NCBI RefSeq assembly: GCF_009755275.1
Contig: NZ_WQLA01000001.1
Location: forward strand, 558,001-622,000
Origin: Mucilaginibacter aquatilis
GTDB lineage: Bacteria; Bacteroidota; Bacteroidia; Sphingobacteriales; Sphingobacteriaceae
Length of the DNA: 64,000 bases
Reading direction: 5' to 3'
Both the position numbers and the translations under genes were made by a program. Below are positions 46,063-55,024 of this stretch, in pieces (position 1 is the first letter of the stretch; each line of letters starts with the position of its first letter). Below the pieces are notes generated by a model. That model did no database searches, was not told the DNA's origin, and worked only from the letters and a program-made list of their open reading frames with translations.

Positions 46063-47463
46063 TTACTTCTTCGCCGCTGCAAAAATCTTTTCCAACTCCG
46101 CAAAACCGTGTATCGCTTTGGCCGGCAATTTCTTGCCTTTTTCACCAAATACATACATAGCAGGGTATTTTTCAATCGTTACCTTGCTTTCGTCAACCTT
46201 ACCATCGGCACCTTTAACGGCAGCTATATTTAAATTAAATTGTTTAGCCACAAAATCATACATAGCCAGGCGTTTTGATTTGCCGTAGTCATGCCCCTCT
46301 TTAGGGAAATGAGCATTGGCAACCATTTCGGGCTTACCATAATAGCTGTATATTTTTTGAAGGTAAGGCAAATCGGTATCGGGCACATTGGCCGACCAGT
46401 CTCCACCATCCGAAATTACCAGTTGCGGGCGAGGTGCAGCCATAGCCGCCAACTCATCATTATTAGTACCGCCGCCGCACAAATGCACCGGCATACCGCT
46501 TTCGCATGGGCATCCGCCCGAAAAATAGCTCGACAACATTACCACCGGCACGCTTAGCTTAATGCGGTCATCAAGCGCGGTAATCAACATAGTTTGGCTG
46601 CCGCCACCCGATGCACCGGTAATAGCCACCCTGCTGGTATCAGCTTCTTTAAGCGACAAGAGGTAATCGAGTATACGCATACTGTTAAGCGCCTGTATAG
46701 TCATGGCTAAACTACGGCGATGGTCTTTGCCATCAAATTGCAGTAATGATTCGCCCCAGGCAAAAAGATCATAACTGATAGCCATAGCGCCCATTTTGGC
46801 CAGCATAGCGTAACGGTATTGCCCATCGGCACGGTAACGGCCATCTCCAAAATGCCCGTCGGGACAAAGCACTACGGGTATTTTGCCTTTAACTTTCAAC
46901 GGCTTGTATAACGATCCGCATACATACACGCCGGGTAAAGTTTCAATGGCAATGTTCTCAATAGTATAACCATCCATCACCCGCTTATTGGTAATAATGG
47001 GTTTTGATTTAGGCTTAACCGGCATAGGCGATAATTGCAGAGCCTCGTACATGCACGGGCGCAAATCCGCCTTGCGCTTTTCCCAACTGGTTTTATCCGT
47101 ATAAAACGACGACAGGTAGGCCAGTTTTTCTTTACCCTCCTCCGGCGTTAAGCGCGAATATTCGTAATATTTCAGCTTAAAGTTACCGGGCTTTTCCTCG
47201 TTTACCTTCATATCTAGCGGAGCTAGCATGGCAGCCAGTGTTTTGGCAGCAGTCGGCTTGTAACGCCAGTCGGCATATGGTACCCAGCGATCTTTAACCA
47301 TGTCTTCCGAATACTTAACCTTTACTTTGAATTTGGCTTCAACTTCGGCCAAAACCTGTTTCAGGGGTTTCTTGTATTCGTTATCGGAAGTGTTTTGGGC
47401 AAAGGCATCGCAGACCCCTAAAAGGAGCAGGATGATTAACCTTATTTTCTTGTTATTTAACAT
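46063..47463 (-). CDS. secreted alpha/beta-hydrolase esterase with N-terminal STN-like domain
   Basis: The 466-residue product is counted from the ATG at 47463 (MLNNKKIRLIILLLLGVCDA). A signal peptide precedes a 70-residue segment (KPLKQVLAEVEAKFKVKVKY ... LAAMLAPLDMKV) with the pattern of the STN domain of TonB receptors. The rest is an acetyl-xylan-esterase-type alpha/beta hydrolase. Nucleophile Ser lies in GASGGGSQ, an acidic region in ISDGGDW, and His in FPKEGHDYG. It would deacetylate or de-esterify the pectic substrate. STN fused to an esterase is unusual. Two paired Cys segments (GGCPCESG) occur near the active site. Confidence 0.85.
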   Translation of the reverse strand: MLNNKKIRLIILLLLGVCDAFAQNTSDNEYKKPLKQVLAEVEAKFKVKVKYSEDMVKDRWVPYADWRYKPTAAKTLAAMLAPLDMKVNEEKPGNFKLKYYEYSRLTPEEGKEKLAYLSSFYTDKTSWEKRKADLRPCMYEALQLSPMPVKPKSKPIITNKRVMDGYTIENIAIETLPGVYVCGSLYKPLKVKGKIPVVLCPDGHFGDGRYRADGQYRYAMLAKMGAMAISYDLFAWGESLLQFDGKDHRRSLAMTIQALNSMRILDYLLSLKEADTSRVAITGASGGGSQTMLITALDDRIKLSVPVVMLSSYFSGGCPCESGMPVHLCGGGTNNDELAAMAAPRPQLVISDGGDWSANVPDTDLPYLQKIYSYYGKPEMVANAHFPKEGHDYGKSKRLAMYDFVAKQFNLNIAAVKGADGKVDESKVTIEKYPAMYVFGEKGKKLPAKAIHGFAELEKIFAAAKK

Positions 47464-47476
47464 TTGTTTTTCAAAG

Positions 47477-47545
47477 AGAGGCACAAAGTATTGTGCCCCT
47501 ACAAATTCATTTTATAACCGTAGGGACACAATACTTTGTGTCTCT
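47477..47545. repeat. inverted repeat between the propeller and esterase genes
   Basis: The 26-bp arms 47477-47502 and 47520-47545 (agaggcacaaagtattgtgc... / ...cacaatactttgtgtctct) are almost perfect reverse complements. They lie in the 90-nt spacer inside the operon and would form a strong hairpin. Confidence 0.85.
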
Positions 47546-47553
47546 ATTTCATA

Positions 47554-48705
47554 TTATAAATCCTTCGATTCAGCCTTAATCTCCGGCAGTTTGTAACCTT
47601 TAACTTCAGGCCATTCGCCGTTTTTGATTTCTACCAATTTCAGCTTTTTAGGGTCGGCAACGGCATGTTTAATGCGTAACCGGCGCCAGGTATAAATGAA
47701 ATGAATCATACCATCTTTGGTTTGAATTACCGATGGGTAAGAATACTGGCTGATTGGCGAATCTTCTAAAATCAAAGCGGCATACCAGGTTTTTCCATCT
47801 TTTGACAGCGATACGTTTAACGGCGTACGCGGCCCTTTAGCCAGCTTACCCGGAGGCAACACGTGGTTATAAATCAGCAGTTGCCGGCCATCTTTCAAAG
47901 TTACCGCATCAGTACCCGAATTATTATTGGGCAGATTAGTTTTTTCGAGCGGAGTCCACGTCATACCCTGGTCGCTTGACCATGCAGTAAGCAACGCACG
48001 GTTGCGGCTGCGAGCCAATAACTGTAAGCGGCCATCTTTATGCTTTAAAATGCTTGGTTGTATACCTTCTAATGTATCAGGCCCTTTGGCTACCTCAATT
48101 TGCTTCCAGGTTTTACCCCAGTCGGCTGTTACTTCGAAATGAATTCTCCAGCCGCCTTTACCTTCTACACTAGTTGGGCAAAACAGGTTTTTACCTACTA
48201 ATACCGGTTTATTCTTGATTGGGCCTAAATAACCCTCGGGTAAAGCTTCTTGCGCTCCCCAAGTAACGCCGTTATCTTTCGAACGTTTTAGATAGCCCTT
48301 CCATGTTGACGGGCTTGGGCCTATCTTGTAAAATAGCAACAGTTCGCCGCCCGGAATTTGGTACAAAACAGGGTTCCACGTTGGGTATCGTAAGGTATCA
48401 TTTTGGATACCGTTGGCTACGTTGATGCCTTCGGTCCACTTACCATTTACATGGCGGCTTACCCAAATACATACATCGGGGTTACGTTCTTTAGTACCGC
48501 CAAACCACGCAGCTACTAAACCTTTGGGTGTTTCAACAATGGTTGACGAATGACACTCTTTATAAGGGGCTTTTTCGTAAACAAACTCATCGGTTACAAT
48601 GCCACTGCGCCAGGGGTTGCTTATGCTTTGCGCATTAGCACTCAACGTTGCAAATAGCAGTAACGCCGGAGCGCATCTTTTTATCAGGGAGGTAAACATC
48701 ATCAT
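47554..48705 (-). CDS. secreted BNR/Asp-box beta-propeller, sialidase-like
   Basis: The 383-residue protein has a signal peptide (PALLLFATLSANAQ) and four Asp-box motifs: SKDNGVTWG, TADWGKTW, SSDQGMTW and SKDGKTW. These mark a six-bladed propeller of the BNR_2 group. The family block CHSSTIVETPKGLVAAWFGG is at the start. Annotation as sialidase is by fold only. With no sialate genes nearby, a keto-deoxy acid or other acidic pectic sugar is more likely (inference). It is co-directional with DUF3826, 7 nt apart. Confidence 0.85.
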   Translation of the reverse strand: MMMFTSLIKRCAPALLLFATLSANAQSISNPWRSGIVTDEFVYEKAPYKECHSSTIVETPKGLVAAWFGGTKERNPDVCIWVSRHVNGKWTEGINVANGIQNDTLRYPTWNPVLYQIPGGELLLFYKIGPSPSTWKGYLKRSKDNGVTWGAQEALPEGYLGPIKNKPVLVGKNLFCPTSVEGKGGWRIHFEVTADWGKTWKQIEVAKGPDTLEGIQPSILKHKDGRLQLLARSRNRALLTAWSSDQGMTWTPLEKTNLPNNNSGTDAVTLKDGRQLLIYNHVLPPGKLAKGPRTPLNVSLSKDGKTWYAALILEDSPISQYSYPSVIQTKDGMIHFIYTWRRLRIKHAVADPKKLKLVEIKNGEWPEVKGYKLPEIKAESKDL

Positions 48706-48712
48706 TAATTTA

Positions 48713-49435
48713 TTAGTTAGCCGGTTTGCTTTCAGCGGCAGCTTTGGCAGCAGCCTTCTTAGCTTTCACGGCATCAGTGTAAGCCTTAAACATGTCATGC
48801 CAGTTGCGGCCGTGCGTGTTTAAATATTGCTCGTTCTTGGTTTTGTAAATCTCAAAAATGGCCGATATCTGAGTCATGTTCTTATAATCAACAGCTTGTT
48901 CACGGGCCTTCTTCAGGTTTGCGGTTAGCACTTTTTCTTCTTCGGGAGTAAGGTTTGGCACTATGGAACGATAACCATTCATGGTAAAGGCCACTTTGCC
49001 GATGGTATATTTATCCAGTATGGCTTCAACCTGTGCTTCATCTAAATTTTGGCGAAGGCCGGTCATCAACGTTTCATGTACTAATTTGGGCATGGCCGAT
49101 ATGGCTATTACCTGCCTATCAACCGCGCTTAGCGGGTTGCCCGTAGCCGGGTTAATTCCAGCAGGTACAGTTGCTGCCGGATGCTCATTGTTCCAATCGC
49201 GTATGGTTTTCAGGTGCGTAGCAATGATGCCCTTTACCGCTGTTTCTTTTGCAGGGTTGTTTAAATTAAGCGAAGCCACCCATTCGGCTGCGCGTTTATC
49301 GGTTTCCTCGTCAAATTTTGCTCTTGCTTCAGCCGTCATACCAGGCTTCGCCTCAGCAGTTTGTTGAGCATAAACATTTACAGTAAACAACGTTGCCGCT
49401 GCTATAATTACTGATGTTTTAATGTACTTCTTCAT
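48713..49435 (-). CDS. secreted DUF3826 protein
   Basis: The 240-residue protein has a signal peptide (YIKTSVIIAAATLFTVNVYAQ). A helical body of the DUF3826 type includes KRAAEWVASLNL, AVDRQVIAISAMPKLVHETLMTGL and TPEEEKVLTANLKKAREQA, and the tail is Lys/Ala-rich. The function is unknown; the family is typically found among pectin-degradation genes of Bacteroidota. It sits between GH78 and the propeller in the same operon. Confidence 0.88.
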   Translation of the reverse strand: MKKYIKTSVIIAAATLFTVNVYAQQTAEAKPGMTAEARAKFDEETDKRAAEWVASLNLNNPAKETAVKGIIATHLKTIRDWNNEHPAATVPAGINPATGNPLSAVDRQVIAISAMPKLVHETLMTGLRQNLDEAQVEAILDKYTIGKVAFTMNGYRSIVPNLTPEEEKVLTANLKKAREQAVDYKNMTQISAIFEIYKTKNEQYLNTHGRNWHDMFKAYTDAVKAKKAAAKAAAESKPAN

Positions 49436-49467
49436 ATATCGGTGTGTTTATATTGGTTCTTCTCTTC

Positions 49468-52221
49468 TTATAAATCCGATTTAAAGCTGTAATTGCCCGA
49501 GCCTGCTTCGTAAACCGCGTAGCCTTTATCCATTTTTACAAACTTTAAGCCTTCTGCTTCGGCAGCTTTTTTGCCACCCTCGGTAACCCCACCGGCCGAT
49601 TTTGCCGGAATGGAAATCAACGCCGTAGCATTAGCCGGTATGCTGATGTTCCAATCAAAGTTGCTTCCTTTTCTCCACTCGCTTTTTACCAAACCGTAAG
49701 GAGTTTTGTAAGATGATTTTACAAACTTCAATCCATCAGGCAGGGTTGGTTTCATAATTACCTGCTTAAAGCCGGGCTGGTTAATGCCCGCTTTAATACC
49801 AGCCAAATTTTGATAATACCAAACAATCAGGTCGCCAAGCAACATGACGTGGTTTCCCGAGTTCATGCTTGGGTTGGCAGTATCGCCATTCCAAAGTTCC
49901 CAAATGGTGGTAGCGCCACGCTCGGCCATATAACCCCAGCTTGGGTAATCTTTATTAGTGGCAATGCGGTAAGCCAAATCCGGACGACCATATTCGGTTA
50001 GTCCGCGCATTAACCATTGGGTACCTATTACACCAGTGGCAATGTGATTGTTATCAACGGTTGTCACACGTCTTACTATGTTTTCGAACACGGCTTTACG
50101 GTTAGCTACCGGAGTTATATCGAAGTACAGCGGTAGTAAGTTGGCTGTTACTGTACCATTATCATATTGCTGCGTTTGAGCATTATAAAACTTAGCGTTA
50201 AACGCATCGGCAATTTTGCCCTGCAAAGCCGAAAATTCTTTAGCATCATCCTGCTTTCCAAACATCTGCGCAAAGCGTTTCATTTGAAAAAGCATACGGT
50301 AATAGTATGCCGTAGCAATCAATTGCCCGTTGGTGGTACGGCTACTATCTTTAGCGTGTATCAGTTCAGGTGATTCGGGCGGAACGCACCAATCACCATA
50401 TTTGTCTTTAGTTACAATGTAGTCCTTCATGTACTTACCTTTCATGTAGGTAAGCCACTTTTTCATAGAGGCATAATGCTTTTCGGCCGGACGAGCATCG
50501 CCAAACTGTTTGTACAGCATATCGGCAATTAGTACATAGGTAGCAGGCCAGGTCATGTTATCGCTGTAATAATTCCAGTATGCCGGAGCCACATCCGGGA
50601 TGGCACCTTCAGCTGTTTGCGATTCTTCAATATCATCCAACCACTTGGTGTAAAGTTTTTGGTTATCAAAAATAAAGCTTTCGCCTAACGATCCGGTTGC
50701 CCTGTCGCCTAACCACGGCATACGCTCGTTACGTTGCGGACAATCAACCGGCATGCCTTTATAGTTTCCGGCTACACCCCACCAGGTATTGCGGTAAACG
50801 TTATTAATTACCTCGTTAGATGTTTCGAACTCACCAATGGTGGCCAACGCATCATACACCATCTCGCCTGTAAAATCACTTTCTTTAGGCTTGCCAGGAT
50901 AGCCGGTAATTTCAACATATCTAAAGCCGTGATACACAAATACCGGGTGCCATGTTTCTTCTGCTGCGCCTTTCAGGGTATATACATCGGTAACTTTGGC
51001 ATCGCGCAGGTTGGCAACATATAAGCTACCGTCTTTTTGCAGCGTTTCGGCAAAGCGCATGGTTACTTTATCGCCACGTTTGCCTTTTACCTTAATTTTT
51101 ATCCAGCCGGTCATGTTCTGCCCCATATCCATAATCCAGGTACCGGATTTAAGCTGGCTCAGTTTTTTTGGCTGAATGCTTTGCATTACCTTAATGGGTT
51201 CGCTCATTTGCGCAACCAGTTTGCCACCGGGTGCGTCAACCAGTTCGGGTTTAAACCACCTGGCAGCGTTATAGCCTACTTTACTCCAACCGGTTAACTC
51301 TTTATTGGCGTCGTATTCTTCACCATCATATTCGTTATTGCTGCGTATGGGGCCATCGGCGGTCATTTTCCAGGTTTGATCACTTACCACCAGTTGGTGA
51401 TGACCATCGGCGTACTCCAAATCCAGTTGCACCAGCATTTTAGGGAAACCAAACTCCTTTATCTTTTTAGGCTTATATTTAGGGCGCATGGTAAAATACC
51501 TGCCATTACCTAAAACTGCACCAATGGCGTTTTTGCCCGGCTTTACATCGGCAGTAACATCATAAGTGCTGTATTGTACCGATTTAGTATAATCGGTAGG
51601 CATTTGTGCCAACACCTCGTTGCCCACCTTTTTACCGTTAATGTATAATTCGAAATGGCCTGGGCCTGAAATATAGGCAGTAGCTCTTTTTACCTTCGCT
51701 GCTGATGAGAACTCCTTGCGGTAGTAGCGTGCCGATAAGCGCGAGAATTTAGACACACTATCCCAGGGCGAACCCTTTTCGTAGCCTATCCATTTGCCTT
51801 TCCAATCGGCAGGGGATAATAAACCTATGCTCCATTTGGCCGGTGTGCTCCATTGGCTGTCGCCGTTATTGGTGTACACTTTTACCTTCCAGTAGCAGGC
51901 AGTACCACTTTTAAGGGCTTTACCTTTGTAAGCTATCATTACCGACTCGTTAGAAGCCACTTTGCCCGAAGTCCAAAGATTGCCCTGGCCGGCGGCCAAC
52001 TTTGCAGGCGATGATGCCACTATAACCTCATAAGCCGTTTGCATAATATTGCGGCCGGTACCGGTTAACTGCCAGCTTAACCGCGGTTGTACTACATCAA
52101 TGCCTTGCGGATTTACCAGCATTTCGCAACGCAAGTTTTGCAGTTGAATATCGGCTGCAAATACATTTGCGCTGATAGACAAACCCAGTAAAACTGCTTT
52201 TATATGTTTAAGTAACTTCAT
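49468..52221 (-). CDS. GH78 alpha-L-rhamnosidase
   Basis: The 917-residue protein has a signal peptide (LLGLSISANVFA). The classic five-domain Bac_rhamnosid plan is present: N-terminal beta domains (about 25-460), with GPGHFELYINGKKVG for the carbohydrate-binding part, an (alpha/alpha)6 catalytic barrel (about 460-800) and a C-terminal beta domain. General acid Glu499 lies in DCPQRNERMPWLGD and a second acidic residue, Glu775, in TTIWELWNG. It removes alpha-linked rhamnose and complements the GH106 enzyme. The start of the next gene, GH2, is upstream with a 2-nt gap. Confidence 0.95.
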   Translation of the reverse strand: MKLLKHIKAVLLGLSISANVFAADIQLQNLRCEMLVNPQGIDVVQPRLSWQLTGTGRNIMQTAYEVIVASSPAKLAAGQGNLWTSGKVASNESVMIAYKGKALKSGTACYWKVKVYTNNGDSQWSTPAKWSIGLLSPADWKGKWIGYEKGSPWDSVSKFSRLSARYYRKEFSSAAKVKRATAYISGPGHFELYINGKKVGNEVLAQMPTDYTKSVQYSTYDVTADVKPGKNAIGAVLGNGRYFTMRPKYKPKKIKEFGFPKMLVQLDLEYADGHHQLVVSDQTWKMTADGPIRSNNEYDGEEYDANKELTGWSKVGYNAARWFKPELVDAPGGKLVAQMSEPIKVMQSIQPKKLSQLKSGTWIMDMGQNMTGWIKIKVKGKRGDKVTMRFAETLQKDGSLYVANLRDAKVTDVYTLKGAAEETWHPVFVYHGFRYVEITGYPGKPKESDFTGEMVYDALATIGEFETSNEVINNVYRNTWWGVAGNYKGMPVDCPQRNERMPWLGDRATGSLGESFIFDNQKLYTKWLDDIEESQTAEGAIPDVAPAYWNYYSDNMTWPATYVLIADMLYKQFGDARPAEKHYASMKKWLTYMKGKYMKDYIVTKDKYGDWCVPPESPELIHAKDSSRTTNGQLIATAYYYRMLFQMKRFAQMFGKQDDAKEFSALQGKIADAFNAKFYNAQTQQYDNGTVTANLLPLYFDITPVANRKAVFENIVRRVTTVDNNHIATGVIGTQWLMRGLTEYGRPDLAYRIATNKDYPSWGYMAERGATTIWELWNGDTANPSMNSGNHVMLLGDLIVWYYQNLAGIKAGINQPGFKQVIMKPTLPDGLKFVKSSYKTPYGLVKSEWRKGSNFDWNISIPANATALISIPAKSAGGVTEGGKKAAEAEGLKFVKMDKGYAVYEAGSGNYSFKSDL

Positions 52222-52223
52222 GG

Positions 52224-55013
52224 TTATCTCCCCGAAAAATCAAAGTAAAGGTTCATTTCCTTGGCGCGTTTAGGCTCCTTTTCGTAATCGTAAAAAATGT
52301 GCTTCATACCCATTGGCCCGGTATCTTCGGCACCTAAAGTTTTGTTGCCAATGGCACCAATGCCCTGCATAAAAGATATATCGCCCGAAGGAAATTTCAC
52401 CACGTAGTTATGCCATTGATCATCGTGTGGTTTGGGTGTAAACAGGCGGAAGAACGTATCTTCATCATCGGTAAGCACGGTAAATGGCTGACTACTAGTA
52501 ATAAATTTACACCAGTACATATTAGCATGGTAGCCCTTAAACTCAGGGTAATTCCAGCTTTGCCCGGTTTCGGTGTCGTTGTAGTCCTTTTTCCAAACAC
52601 CCAGCTTAGTGCCTTTCATACGGTTCTTCCACACACGGTAAGGGCCGCTGCCCATGTATTCCACCGATTTCATTTCCTTTTCGGGGAACGAGAAGTTTAG
52701 ACCTACAAAATTGGTAAAGTAATCACCCGGAAAATAGCGCACCTGCATTTTAACCCAACCGGTTGGGTATATAGTCCACTGCAAAGTGTTATAAGCAGCT
52801 TTGCGGTCAAACGTTGATTCAATTACCACGTTTTTACCTTCCAGCTTTTGCGTAAAATTTTTAAAGTTGTTAGCACCCTCTTGTAATACGGGACCGTTGT
52901 TGAACGGAATTATACCTTTAGTGTTTTCCACTTTTTCAAGCATACCGCTGGTTTTACTAAACCATAGTTTAATGCCGTTGGCGCTAACCTGATACAACGA
53001 ATCTACCCCGGTTACATTAATGGTTTGCTTGCCATCTTTAACTACAATTTTGCGGGCAACCTTCTCCGGCTTAGTAATAGGCCAGCTCCAGGTAAATAGC
53101 TCACGCTTATAGTTATCAGTTACGGTGATGTACAAAAAGTCGTAGCTTTTAAAGTCAGACGGCATATTAACTTTGAGGTCGCCTTTTTCCCAAGGTTTAA
53201 TGTTGGGCGATGTAATGGCGATGTTTAGCTCGGCCGGCTTGGCTTTGCCATAAGTATCACTCACCCTCACCAACTTACCGGTGAATGTACATTGGTTAAG
53301 ATTGGTTACGTTGTAGCGGTTCTCTAAATGAAACACGCCATCAAATCCCGAAGCTATTTCTCTACGCTCAAAAAATACGGGCGACCACACTTCTTTCACC
53401 GTAAAAAAGCTTCCCTCTTTTTCGTGGAATGGGCCAACTATGCCGTCAGGTCCTTTGTCGCCCTCAGTATCAATTCTGCCCTTCTGATCGGTGCGCAATA
53501 CACCCTGGTCGGCAAAATCCCAAAGAAATCCACCGGCCGATAGCGGGTTAGCGAGCATCATTTTCCAGTAATCGTCGATACCGGCACCGTGACCGCCATC
53601 GTACATGCCGTGCAAAAATTCGGTTGGCATTACAATGCTGTGCCCATTATCATATGTGCCTATGCCGTAGTTATAATCCCGGTAGTGTTGCGTATCGAAG
53701 CCGCCAAAATCTTCCCAGGCATGCAGTACAGAGCGTTTTTGCACATCCATTTTACGGAATAATGGATCAAGTTCAACGTTATGCCCGCCCTCGTTTCCGT
53801 TCACCCATAAAACAATGGATGGATGGTTTTCATCATGCTCCATCATTTCCTTCAAGAGCTTGGTACCGGTTTGGGTGTCGTAATGTCCGTGCCAGCCGGC
53901 CAGTTCATCCAGTACAAAAAGGCCTAATGAATCGCACACGTCCAGGAAATGATCATCGGGTGGGTAGTGCGACATGCGCACGGCATTCATATTTAAATCT
54001 TTAATCAAGTTGGCATCTTCAATACTGCGCAATTTGTTTAAAGCTCTGCCGGTTGTAGGCCAAAACGAATGACGGTTAACGCCTTTAAATTTCACTTTAA
54101 AACCGTTCACGTATACGCCATCACGCTGCTTAACTTCTACCGTACGGAAGCCAAAGCGTTTGGTAACCGTGTGTAGCACTTTTCCGTTTTGAGTCAGGGT
54201 AAATACCGCATTATACAAATCAGGTGTTTCGGGCGACCATTGCTTAGGGTTGGCTATGTTAGCTTGCAGGTGCATAACCGAATCTGCTGCAACCGCAGCA
54301 TTCACCTGGGCACCTACTTTTTGACCGTTTAATGTAGTTATTTGTACCGATGCAGTGCTGTTTACCGGTGCACTTTTCAAATAAACATCAGCCTTAAAGC
54401 TGCCATTTGCTTGTGCATCTAATGTAACACGACTGATGTGCTGAACCGGCAAAGCCTGCAGATAAACCGGGCGGAAAATGCCGCCAAATATCCAGAAATC
54501 GCCTTTGCGCTCAGCCTCATTAACCGATTGATTGGCCGAGTGTTTGGCAACGGTTGCCTCTAAGAGGTTGGTGCCATCAAATTTTAGTAGTGAGGTAATA
54601 TCATATTTAAAGGCATAATACGAGCCCTGATGCATTGGTCCGGCAGGTTTGCCGTTTATTTTCACCTCCGTATCGGTCATGGCGCCCTCAAACACTATTT
54701 GAACGGTTTTGCCTTCGAATGATGCAGGAACCTTAAATTTATACTTGTACTGTCCTACTTCTTTACCTCTTGCGGTGTCTTTAGCCCAGCCATAGTTGTA
54801 CTTGCCAAAGCCCTGCAATTCCCAATTTGATGGTACCGGTATGGTAGTCCATTTGCCGGAGTTACGCCCTGCGGAGCAGTGAAATTGCCAGTTAACCGTT
54901 TTGTCGCTGCCGGTGCCCGAGAGGTACATTTTTTGTGTTTGCTGGGCAAAAGATGTTAAGCCCGCTAAGGTTAGCAGACCAATAAGAGCAATGTAACGGC
55001 AAAAAGACTTCAT
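52224..55013 (-). CDS. GH2 family beta-glycosidase
   Basis: The 929-residue product is counted from the ATG at 55013 (MKSFCRYIALIGLLTLAGLTSFA). A start 15 nt upstream would overlap the previous gene by 4 nt. GH2 domains are present: sugar-binding (about 35-190), Ig-like, and TIM barrel with acid/base Glu in WVNGNEGGHN and nucleophile Glu in VMPTEFLHGMYDGG. Two C-terminal beta domains follow. It differs strongly from the LacZ-type GH2 at 36323, so it probably cuts another linkage. The substrate is unknown; candidates are beta-galactose, beta-glucuronate or beta-arabinose. Confidence 0.93.
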   Translation of the reverse strand: MKSFCRYIALIGLLTLAGLTSFAQQTQKMYLSGTGSDKTVNWQFHCSAGRNSGKWTTIPVPSNWELQGFGKYNYGWAKDTARGKEVGQYKYKFKVPASFEGKTVQIVFEGAMTDTEVKINGKPAGPMHQGSYYAFKYDITSLLKFDGTNLLEATVAKHSANQSVNEAERKGDFWIFGGIFRPVYLQALPVQHISRVTLDAQANGSFKADVYLKSAPVNSTASVQITTLNGQKVGAQVNAAVAADSVMHLQANIANPKQWSPETPDLYNAVFTLTQNGKVLHTVTKRFGFRTVEVKQRDGVYVNGFKVKFKGVNRHSFWPTTGRALNKLRSIEDANLIKDLNMNAVRMSHYPPDDHFLDVCDSLGLFVLDELAGWHGHYDTQTGTKLLKEMMEHDENHPSIVLWVNGNEGGHNVELDPLFRKMDVQKRSVLHAWEDFGGFDTQHYRDYNYGIGTYDNGHSIVMPTEFLHGMYDGGHGAGIDDYWKMMLANPLSAGGFLWDFADQGVLRTDQKGRIDTEGDKGPDGIVGPFHEKEGSFFTVKEVWSPVFFERREIASGFDGVFHLENRYNVTNLNQCTFTGKLVRVSDTYGKAKPAELNIAITSPNIKPWEKGDLKVNMPSDFKSYDFLYITVTDNYKRELFTWSWPITKPEKVARKIVVKDGKQTINVTGVDSLYQVSANGIKLWFSKTSGMLEKVENTKGIIPFNNGPVLQEGANNFKNFTQKLEGKNVVIESTFDRKAAYNTLQWTIYPTGWVKMQVRYFPGDYFTNFVGLNFSFPEKEMKSVEYMGSGPYRVWKNRMKGTKLGVWKKDYNDTETGQSWNYPEFKGYHANMYWCKFITSSQPFTVLTDDEDTFFRLFTPKPHDDQWHNYVVKFPSGDISFMQGIGAIGNKTLGAEDTGPMGMKHIFYDYEKEPKRAKEMNLYFDFSGR

Positions 55014-55024
55014 TAAAAACAATA

